Positions 9,729-18,847 of a stretch of 64,000 nt of DNA are shown piece by piece. The stretch is taken from NCBI GenBank assembly GCA_047495785.1, contig JBLDXI010000031.1, positions 1,116,001 through 1,180,000 on the forward strand, read 5' to 3'. How positions within the stretch are numbered: position 1 is the stretch's first letter; each line of letters starts with the position of its first letter. This DNA comes from Lepidodermella squamata (Eukaryota; Gastrotricha). Below the pieces are notes generated by a model. The model ran no database searches. It was not told the origin of the DNA and saw nothing but the letters and a program-made list of their open reading frames with translations. Position numbers and translations under genes: made by a program.

Positions 9729-10634
9729 TCATTCGATGAGAATGACCTCGTCTTCATCCACTTGGTACCCATCCTCGTCATCTTCCTCCATTTCAGGCTC
9801 GGGCTCGCTGTTATCTGACGCCTCTTCCTCTTCTTCCATTTTCTTAGACGGTTGTTTGGCAGGTGGGATCACTATAGGGGATTGAACCTCAGATTTTTGA
9901 AGACTTTGTTGCGTTGATTCATATCGACTGTCGCTGGCAGCTGAGGCTATCATGAGTAGTTTGGGCGATTGTTCCTTGGTAGTAGATTTTTTGAGGCTCT
10001 TCTTTTTGACCAGAGAACTCGTTGGAGTGGAGGGGACTGCTGCTTTTTTAATAGCGTTGGATGGTGCTTTCTTTTTAGTGAGGGTCGTTGCATTTTTCTT
10101 GTTCCCTGGTGTCATAGTGCTCTGGAGAATTTCTAGCTGGCTGTCTACGTCTCGAATGAAGCCGGGCAAAACCTCGGTATATAGATGTCGGAATGATGCT
10201 GCGTCTATAAGAATGCCATTAACTGTAGGATAGCTGACGCCCGTATTAGCTAAGATTTCATTGAATAGAAAATTTTAAGTACTAATATATAATTTAAATT
10301 TACAGCCGTAAGGGCGAGTGAAATAACGGATGGCGACTCTGGCTGGAAGAGCTGGTGCTCGTTGTATGGAGAGTCGGACTAATTCAGCTATCAAATGACG
10401 TTCGGGAAACTCGTAGCTTGGATCCGCGATGGCGATTTCAAGCTGCCCGATCCACTCTGTGTCTTCGATGAAGTGGAGCTTGAGCGCAGCCAGAAAATCT
10501 TTAGCATCTGCTGTGAAATGGCGATGTTGGGACACGCGGTTGTTTATCCATATCGTGCCGGGCGGCCGAAAATTTATGGCATATGACGACCCGAACGAAG
10601 CTACAATGCAGTGCATTTTGGAAAGAGTGTTCAT
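9729..10634 (-). CDS. Two-exon gene upstream of PolB: separate protein or N-terminal part of PolB
   Basis: The ATG at 10634 opens an exon to about 10305; a short intron (GTAAAT...CTTAG, ending near 10237) joins it to the downstream exon, giving about 290 residues. The first half looks globular; the second half is Lys/Ser/Thr rich (TTLTKKKAPSN) and ends in a strongly acidic tail (EPEPEMEEDDEDG, ending EVILIE). A stop occurs at 9729, but the PolB exon at 9589 begins with a splice acceptor and no ATG lies between. The acidic region holds candidate donors (GGGTACC, GAGGTCATT), so this frame may be the 5' part of the polymerase. A TATTTAAAG sequence on the minus strand lies about 55 nt before the ATG. 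Function is not recognised. Confidence 0.6.
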
Positions 10635-10995
10635 TTTAATAAAGATTTAAACAAAAATTGAATAAAAAAATGAAATAATTTGATCTTTAAATAGGGCTGT
10701 GATAGGCTAAAATGAGATGGTCAGTCTCGTATTACAGGTGAAAAATGGCCTGGAGCCTAATAGCTCGGAGGCATTTCGACAAGTCTGACCGCTATTTTGA
10801 ATGTAACTTAGGATTGTTTATAGCTCTGTAGTGCTTAATAACTGTCATTAAACTTAACAGAGTTGATGAGATTATTGTTATTGTAAACAAGTAAACCACC
10901 TGCTTAGTCATTAACTTGGTGATTTAACAGCAGTAGGTCCAGGTTGTATTTTTCATTTTTTATATATTTCCAATATTTTCAATTTTTTCAAACGA
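10635..10995. other. Divergent intergenic region
   Basis: AT-rich, 361 bp, between the leftward 9729-10634 gene and the rightward kinase. It should contain promoters for both: TATTTAAAG (minus strand, near 10688) and TTTATATATTT (plus strand, near 10960). No other feature seen. Confidence 0.5.
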
Positions 10996-11680
10996 ATGTC
11001 TCGAGTGTGGTGTTTCATCGACGGCTGTGTTGGCGTAGGTAAAAGTTGGCTTTTAAGTCGCATGCAAAGGGAGATTGGGGAGCAGTTTAATGGCCGTGAA
11101 ATTCGTTATTTTGAAGAACCGGTTAAAGAATGGCAGCAGCGAGGTGATCTATTGGCTGCATATTATAAAGATCCACATCGGTACGCATTCGACCTACAAT
11201 GTTTAGTTCATGGAGCCATGGCTAGGCAAACCGTCGAGATTGGCCGTTTGGAGCGAAATATTGTCGTAGTCAGTGATCGCTGTTGGCTTACATCCCCTCA
11301 CGTCTTTGTGAAGTTGGCATATTCGCGGTATGGTCTTGAGTAAATTAGGAAAAATATCAATTTTCATTATTTTATTCAGCGGTTATTTGACGGATACGGA
11401 ACTGAATATGCTGCGTTGTATCTACACGCCGTTAGATGAGTGGGCACCAAAGCCGTCGAGAATGTTGTTTTTGAAGGCCCCATTGTCGATTTTGCAACAA
11501 AGGATCCAGATGCGTGGGAGAGATGGTGAGACTTCGATAGATATGGAGCACTTAGCTGCTATGGATAAAAGTTTTGACCAATTTTTTGACGATTTTTCAG
11601 CTGGGAGTAAAATAATGTTGTCTGAAACCGATAAGGAACAAATTGATATGAAGTTATTGCTTGAAAAAATAATAAATTGA
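10996..11680 (+). CDS. Deoxynucleoside kinase (dNK/TK2-like), element-borne
   Basis: Exons 10996-11327 and 11380-11680 join across a 52-nt intron (GTATGG...TTCAG) to encode 210 residues. The N-terminus has a P-loop GCVGVGKS (residues about 10-17), then FEEPVKEW as in the substrate-binding strand of dNKs, a VVVSDRCW segment at the DRS/ERS position, and near the C-terminus a LID-like run of arginines (RIQMRGRDGE) followed by the MEHLAAMD helix. These enzymes phosphorylate deoxynucleosides with ATP to feed DNA synthesis. The length matches the family. It lies beside the element's replication genes, so a role in supplying dNTPs for the element is plausible. A captured host gene that is not part of the element is the alternative. 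Confidence 0.8.
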
Positions 11681-11693
11681 TCAAAGGCAGAAA

Positions 11694-12103
11694 TTAGGTA
11701 TTTTTATTTCTCCGAACGGTATGGCAAGGTAGGGCAGAGCAGTTCATCATAAAGCCAAACAGGTTATTCAATAAAAATACATTGTGGCTTTCAAGCTCGA
11801 TAATTTTCCCCATACTTAATTGGTGAAATGCATGGATGACTTGGGCAAGTTCGGTGACAGCTTGAGTAGTAGTACTATTGACGCTGAAGTTGTATACTTG
11901 CAGTGAGACGTCGATAATAGCCGAGAGTAGGCAGCAGGAAAGTAGAACAATTTGAAGACCTGTGAAAAAAAACAATGGGAATTAGATGAAAAATGAGCAA
12001 AATATTTGTAATTACGCTCAGTTGAAAGATGCATGGTTGACTGATCGACGCAGAAAATTATATGAAGACTGAGTTTGATTTTGTTAGAAAGCAGGCAAGG
12101 CAT
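11694..12103 (-). CDS. Small putative membrane protein, two exons
   Basis: Exons 12016-12103 and 11694-11959 flank a 56-nt intron (GTAATT...CACAG) and give 117 residues. A hydrophobic stretch just after the junction (LQIVLLSCCLLSAIIDVSL) could span a membrane, and the C-terminal half contains several Asn and aliphatic residues without a known motif. It lies between the kinase and TBP-like genes, 13 nt from the kinase stop, so it probably belongs to the element. No family is recognised and no function is proposed. Confidence 0.5.
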
Positions 12104-12148
12104 TAATCGAGATCGCGTGCTGTCTGGGCTATTTTTTTCCTACCTAAA

Positions 12149-13110
12149 TTATTTTTTTAATAGAAATAACGCGATAAATGCTTTAATCAATGACGCTGTT
12201 GTTCCAAAGCTGTGAACACCAGTGATGATAATTTTGTTGGTATGAAAAAGAAGAATTGAGAGGGAATGTTTGGCATTACATTGAAGAGGGCGAGTTCTTA
12301 AGGCGGGAAATTTCTCTGGATGATATATTAGGAAATTAGAGTGTGCGGCAGCAATATGACTTAGATTAGTCTGAAATGGAAGCTTTCCAGTAAAGACCAA
12401 ATTTTTTATTTTAATACTTGAGAGTTTGACTGGATAACCAGCTATTAGAATTTTTCGCGCAATTTTTCGAATAGCTTTTCTGGCTATAGCAAGCGACCGG
12501 GCACCTGTACATATGAGGGTGCCGGACGAATATAGCATAAGCGTTATTAGTGGATTTTTGACTCTTATAAAGAGAGCTGAAGTCATTTTTTTCGGCTTAT
12601 ATTCACAGTTTTTAAGTAGGTAGCATAGCTGTTTTAGGTCTAACTTAGTTTGAAGGGAACAAATTGTTATTGTATTGACCAGTTCGAGCTTTATGTCGAT
12701 GACGGCATTGCCGGGGAGAGCGACGGTGGTGATGTCTTTGTGCTCTGGTGAAGAAAAATAATGCCAGGAGTCTGGAAATTGTGTCTGGAACAGACAGAAC
12801 CAGCAATGTTGAGACATTTATCAATCGCCTCGCATAGAGACGTGTTGATGTTGGGTGTGAAACAGATGGCAATGAAACTGTCTTGTGGCTTCAGATTAGG
12901 TTTAACTATTACAGATGCCTTCGACTTTTTCTTAATTGATTGATTAATTATGCTCTTTCGAGAAGCGGGTTTGCCTTTGACTGCGGACGGAGGCGGTAGC
13001 TCGTGTCTGGTTGGTGATGATGGCGAGGACGTAGAGTTGGAATTAAAAATATCAGCAAAGTTAGGGGATCCGATGTCAAAATTGAATGATTTTGAGGAGC
13101 ATTCATTCAT
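12149..13110 (-). CDS. Divergent TATA-box-binding protein (TBP-like/TRF-like)
   Basis: Exons 12801-13110 and 12149-12744 flank a 56-nt intron (GTTCTG...CACCAG), encoding about 301 residues. A Ser/Pro/Lys-rich N-terminus is followed by two TBP repeats. The first has KLDLKQLCYLLKNCEYKPKK and a SSGTLICTGA core; the second has HPEKFPAL and a NKIIITGV core. These match the saddle repeats of TBP, which bends promoter DNA and nucleates transcription initiation. Of the four DNA-intercalating Phe of TBP, the two in the second repeat are kept (FPAL, LLFH), while the first-repeat positions read Met (KKMTSA) and Tyr (LMLYSSG). Divergence is far greater than for a cellular TBP, so this is a paralogue or a virus-type TBP. 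Its frame and splice sites are intact. Confidence 0.85.
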
Positions 13111-13349
13111 ATTAGAAAATATGAAAGTTAACAAATGAGAAAAATAGGAAAAGTGAAAAAAGTGAGGAAAAAAGGTGCTCTTATATGAACAAAATGAAAA
13201 TGTTGCTAGAAAAAAAATGCTTTTATTCTCGATATTTAGCTAAAATAGGTGAATTAAGCAGCGGCGGATGTAAATGTCTTTGTAAGTCTTATAATGCTAA
13301 TTTTTACGCTCAAACAGCACGTAATTCGTGGACCCGCTGTAGTGTGCCC

Positions 13350-15007
13350 CTATCCTCCTCCTTTACTTTCGCGTGCAGTCTCCTGGAGTACGCGAATTTG
13401 TTTTCCGAAATATAGCAGCAACAGCAGTGGCTTGACGCAATAAACCCTGATGAATTCTTCATCTTTGAATTTTCCTGGATTCTCCGGATCCTCAGGATTT
13501 TCCGCTCGCTGCGCGTAAAGCTCGAGGACCATATCAATTTCATCTACTACGTCTCTCCTCTCCTTCAGTCTGTCCTCAGATCCGATTTTCGCAATAGTTG
13601 ACGACTTGGGCACCTTAGTTTCCACAAAAGTGCCGGTATTTGTAGGAAGCGCATTCGCCATCTGGGCCTCGCCGCAAATTTTACGGTTCAGACCGCGCTT
13701 CAACTTCGCTGGTTTTTCGTACTGCAATTGTCGAGCGAATTCTTTGCGCTTTTCTCCAGTTATACGGCGCGGTTTAGGCAGACCAGCCTCATGGTTGACC
13801 GGTTTATTCGGCCGAAGAAATATCTCAATTTCCTGCGCAGCATCAGGTTGAAGATTTGAGAATATATCAAATTCTCTGCAGCTGCTCGACCCACAATAAG
13901 CATTCCCGACCAATTCGTGGGTTTTTTTCAATTTTTTCGCATATCGAAAATTGATGGTACATTCCCCTGAAATTGGGGCAACTTTGTTGTCGAATATTAC
14001 CGACCATCCTGGCTGCAGCGCTCCTCGTTTATCGATCTCGATAGTGTCAAACTGCTCTTTGGCCATTTTGAATGATAGGCTCCGCATCGACGGATCTGAC
14101 TCCTCATTCGACGCTGGTGCTGCTGAGGTGGTGCTGGTGCAGCTATCGTGAGGCTGTTTAGTTGCTGGTTTCGGGGCGAAATATTGTGGCAAATGCCTTC
14201 TCATGACAGTATACAGGTGACTGCGTCTTTTCAGAGTGTTATCGCCATGTAACCTGCCGGCCATTGACGCAAAAACACCGACTTCGGGATTTGGACCTGT
14301 AATGAATGCAATCTTATGTTATTCCGATATGTACATATTCCTGGATTTTTGTATTCTTTTAACTATTGAAACTAATTACTGCAAACTAATTCACCCATTT
14401 ATACCTTATTAGTAAACTATACAGCGTGTCCCATAAGTTGCGCGACTATTTTTCAATTTTCCAAAATTTATGAGCGAGAATTAAAATATTTTTCCGAAAT
14501 TAAGCCTGACGGGAGAATGTTCCATCATTCATCCACGAAATTAACGAAAAAATTGAAAAAAATCCGGAGAAAACTCGGAAACCCCCGATGGTAACTGGTT
14601 CGGTAATTTTCGTTATTATACCCGGTTGGGCTAAATTTCTCGGGTTGGGAAATTCGGAATGTAGAATGTAGCAAATTTGTTCCTAATTAATTTTCCTGCA
14701 CTCCAGAATTGCTGTTTCCTTTTTGTCCTTATCTATGAGCTAAGGATATAATGGGTCCTAACTTTGGAGAAAGCAAGTTTTAAAATGTTTAAAATTTTGA
14801 TTTTCGTCTAAAATGTGATTTTCCTGTCATCCACGACCAAAACGGTCGGAGAAAAAATATCCTCCGAACCTCGCACCTCATGATTGATTCAAGATAATAC
14901 AAAAAGCTTGTAAACAAACCTGTTCCACTTGGGATCAGAGGTTGATCCTTCATAAAATCCTTGATTTTGTTTATCAAGACATCGTCATCCTCCTTGGACG
15001 ATTCCAT
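13350..15007 (-). CDS. Orphan two-exon gene, 344 residues
   Basis: Exon 14920-15007 (start MESSKEDDD) joins exon 13350-14296 through a roughly 620-nt intron with clean GT...TTACAG ends; the junction restores one frame. The protein has an acidic N-terminus, a central region with closely spaced cysteines (HELVGNAYCGSSSCREFDI), a basic stretch (KPRRITGEKRKEF), an acidic/proline part (RAENPEDPENPGKF) and a C-terminus with a Leu run. The Cys-containing block recalls N-terminal domains of some transposase-derived proteins, but no catalytic domain follows. It begins about 200 bp past the TBP-like gene, so it could be the last Polinton gene or a host gene at the insertion site. Function unknown. Confidence 0.55.
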
Positions 15008-18000
15008 AGCGCCAGAAAACGTAATCAAAACTATAGCAAGTTAAGGAATAAACAATAAGTATATGTGCAGATTTCGTCAACATAAGGAATTGAACGTATA
15101 AGGAATAATAAGGGGCATATATTGAAACGTTCATGGCTCATATAAAGGACGTCAACGCCGGTGCGGAATATGCGGCCTGCTTCTTCAAGTAGCGAAAATC
15201 GGTGATAATATTTTAGAATTGTGGGAAATACGTTTAGGTATATATGTGTAATTTTGAACACCCTGCCTTTAATCGTTTCCTCATATGTTCCGTATGTCAT
15301 GTTACCGCTTCTGCCGTTGTTTCAGCCGTGGAGTCTCCTCTCTTCTTTGTGCGCCGCACACCGAATCACCGTTATTGACGGTATTTTATAGTATTACCAT
15401 TAATTAATATAATTACCGCACCGGTTATATTATATATAGGGCGCGGCGGCGCACTGGCCGACGCACGCGCCCCTCATTTCAGCTCTATCGCTGTAAGCGT
15501 AAAAGGCACCTAATATTACACCTCGCCGCCGGTGATCGCAAACGACTGATTATCTGAAATCAGTATCCGAGTCAAAAAATGCGTATGACTGTTTCGGGTT
15601 GAAATAAGCCGTACTTTTATTGTCTGCCTCAATTTTATTTCTGTAATGGCTTTATGAGGGCTGTTAATTATTGCCTACTATGGACAATTTTGGATCAGCT
15701 GCAGCAAGATTCGTCGAATAAGACCAGGAAATATTTCAGCGCCGATAAATACCAGTCGTTAACAATAAAACTCGAGTAGTGACAGCATCTAATTTATTGA
15801 TCCTGAAAATTATCAATTACGAAACATCGATTCCGATTTGGTATTTATTTCAATTTCCGCCGCTATCAGAGGTCCGTCATTGCATCAAATCGCAAAATGA
15901 ATACCATAACAAGATTCAGCATAGTCGAATTAATAATTCCTGAAAAATTGGCACACATAACAGCTGTACCAAGCACAGAAGCTGCGAAAATATGTCTTGA
16001 AACACCCTATTTCAATGAAAAGTGTCCCGAACTGGGTCATAACAGTTTCCAATCTGAAATCTGACGCTGCCACGAGAATCAGCAGGGTCGAAAACCCCCA
16101 TAACAGTCAACTGAGCACGAGAAGCCACATAATAAGCGCAAAAGCTAAGAAAATTGTGTTGTGGACACCCTAAAACTTGAAGTCACAAGCCAAATTTGGC
16201 TTCTGAGCGACAGGTGCGTCGGGTATTGGCAAAATTAGTGCCAATCGACTCCAATGAGCCATAACAACTATCCCACAAAGCGGCAATTCTATAACAGCGG
16301 TGGTTTTCACAGAAGCCAAATTTGGCTTGTGACTTCAAGGCAGTAATTATGACCCGTCGTCGTGCAAGCAAAAAATGGTTTATTTGCGGCTGTAATAATT
16401 TTCATGCCGCGTGTTGAATTCGTGGTTGAGCTATAATTATGCGCGCTTAATTAGAGGGCGCGGTTAGTAGGCTAGCTTAAAGCAAGACTTCTTGTTGCCA
16501 GCACTCAGCACCTCGCCCCTCGCCAAGCCCGGAATAACCATTGAAAGTAGTAAAAATGAAAAAAGCGTTGAAAAGAATTCGGGAAAACTAGAAGTAGAAT
16601 ATAATATCAATTTTGCAAATACTTACGCAGTCCCGTAGAAAACGTCTAGCTCCTGACGTCATTTGGGGTAAAAATTTGTTAAATCGCCGAGTTTTTTATA
16701 CGCAGCTTTTACAGAAATATCTAAGTGATGCGAATTATAATCAACTCAACCTTTCGAGAGATACAGGGTTGTGACCGATAAAAAAATGGAAATTGTTGGG
16801 TGATCCTGGCGGGCCAATTTGCAATTTAGCCAAGTAAGGCTAACGACTCGTAAAATTAGGCTCTTATCAGGTCGTTCATTGTTGCGCCACAAAAATGTTC
16901 ACTTTTCCTTCGATCGCAACCCTGAAAGCCAAAATCGTCAAAAGAATAGCATAGCATAGCATTTTCTTTATTTTATCTTTTCCTAATTGATCAATTAATT
17001 GATCAAAAATAACATAACAATAACAATTGAGTACAAGTACAGAGACGAAGAAAAAATAAGAAGGAAAAATGATAAAATAAAATTCACTCCGGTGTACCCA
17101 ATTCGCCGGGCGTGATGTAAATTTTGTTCACTCCAAGCGAACCGAGTGTCAAAGGAGGACCGGTAGCAAGCTATCGTCAAACTCAAAACTCACCCTTAAT
17201 CCGATATTTCAGTTTCACCAAAATAACAATGAATTTTATTGTCACAGTCAAATCCGATAAATTTAGGTAAGCGGGTAACATTTATTTACATAATGTGATC
17301 AACTTTCAGCCGATCAACTTTCAGCCTGGGCTTCCTGAAATGCCGGGGAAAATAAAATAAAACGCCCTTTCTTCCACAGCCATTCCCGGATCCGTGGTCA
17401 TTTGTGAGTAAAATTACCATAGACAACTCTATACAGATCGGAAACTAGCGATCTTCCTATAGTAAATAAATTCACACCAAAACTTGAAAAAGTGGGCACG
17501 CGACCTTCATTTTTATTCACTCATCGCCCTATCCGCCCATAGTAATTTTTCCAATTTTTAATTATTTTCTAAAATTCCCTGAGAAAATGTTTCATTTCCG
17601 ACAAATTTCAAACAAATTTTGCGGAATACTAGAAGCGCTCCTCTATCGAATGAGTCCCGTCTCATGAGACGGTTTTTTTTCTAACTTTTTTTAAATTATC
17701 TCAAAGTTGGTCACTTTTACGAAAAATCGCCATTTCAAGAGTCTTTCAGGACGGTAAAATTTTTCATTTTGAGCCGAAAAATTCCGAGAAAAATACTATG
17801 ATCTTATTCGATTTTTGCTCTGTCCAAAGATAAAAAACTTCTCTATCCAAGAGCTGATCAGAATTTTTTGAATTTCGCGAAATTTGCATTCGCTTGATAA
17901 TACTTTGAGCGAGCTAAAAATAGCTACAAAAAACCTAATAACTATTTTAAGATTTAGCAGTATCACGCAAAATCCCAATATTACAAGTCAGAAAATTTCG

Positions 18001-18847
18001 CGAAATTCGAAAAAAATTCTGATTTGCTCAAGTCGGAATAAATCATGGAACAGTTGAGTTTTCATGAATGACTTTGGTAATGAAAGCCAAAATTTGAACC
18101 AAAGAACGCATTTTAACAAAAACCATTTTTATTGAACGCTTAAACTGTGAGAGATGAGCTTATAAACAATCAAAATTGTCAGTTCTGAATATTTGATATG
18201 CACCGTGCAGCTATTTACTTGAAAACTGGCGTCGACCGTGAACTGGCGTGATTCAAACCGGTTCATCAATCTGTACAGGATCATCGCCCAGCAATGCCAG
18301 TCGCTTCGCATAGAGATTTTCATCCGAAAATCGTTGATCAGCTTAGTCGGCGAATCGTTTCCTGGAATTTTTCACCGTTCCAATCGTCTCAAACGCATAT
18401 TCGCTGCAGTTATTCAGCAATTCCTTCAAAGTAATCGCCGTCGTCGCCGTCGGACTGAACGCCGGAATCTGATTGGCCAAGATGAAATTCGGACTTTTGC
18501 TGGAGTAGTGCAATATCTTGAGCATTGCGGTTTTCACGAGCTGATTGGTGTTGATGCCAGCTGCCAGCATACTGCATTTGGTTAGAATCTACTGCGTTTC
18601 CGAGAAGTGATTTCCACCAAAAAAAATGCAGTCTCTTTCAACGCCGTTAAGGACTCCTTAATTTTTTCTTGTTCAGCTTTTTGTAATTTGTCGAGACTAA
18701 CGCCGAAATTAGACGCTCTTTGAATGGAAGGTTTCTCATTGCAAATCTGGAGTAGATGGCTACTTTGTTATCACGTCGCATCCATGGCACTTTCACAACC
18801 CATGGTCTTCTGCAGTTTTCAGGCTAATTCTGTTTTTCCTCTGGAAT
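15008..18847. other. Gene-poor region
   Basis: About 3.8 kb without a convincing gene. It contains a possible 89-residue minus-strand frame (15031-15300) that could be an extra upstream exon of the 13350-15007 gene, a 29-bp inverted-repeat element at 16177-16338, a 16-bp palindrome followed by eight T (17657-17680), and a minus-strand 75-residue frame (18343-18570, starting MLAAGINTNQLVKTAMLKIL) that may be an exon of a decayed gene. No tRNA or rRNA was recognised. Confidence 0.5.
16177..16338. repeat. MITE-like element with 29-bp perfect inverted repeats
   Basis: Bases 16177-16205 (TTGAAGTCACAAGCC...) are the exact reverse complement of 16310-16338. Each arm contains the 12-bp palindrome GCCAAATTTGGC, so the arms can fold alone or with each other. 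The 162-bp size and absence of coding suit a non-autonomous DNA element; no target duplication was identified. Confidence 0.75.

Larger units (their letters stand above)
1..13300. mobile_element. Polinton/Maverick virus-like transposon (left end outside window)
   Basis: The co-occurrence of an adenain-type protease, an FtsK/HerA packaging ATPase and a protein-primed PolB is diagnostic of Polintons. Genes are tightly packed: protease and ATPase overlap by 17 nt, and the next two frames abut as stop-then-ATG at 2074-2079. Rightward genes occupy the left part; the polymerase and most accessory genes read leftward. The integrase and major capsid genes expected of a full element are not seen and probably lie left of base 1. 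The right boundary near 13.1-13.3 kb is inferred from the last gene that looks element-borne; no terminal inverted repeat or target duplication could be recognised. The frames are open apart from plausible introns, suggesting a fairly recent insertion. Confidence 0.85.

Noticed and set aside
14420-14450. GTGTCCCATAAGTTGCGCGAC as the Polinton terminal repeat
   Set aside because: It lies inside the intron of the 344-residue gene and no inverted partner was found in the window.
17657-17680. Palindrome plus T-run as a transcription terminator
   Set aside because: Looks like a bacterial intrinsic terminator, but the context is eukaryotic and no adjacent RNA gene was found.
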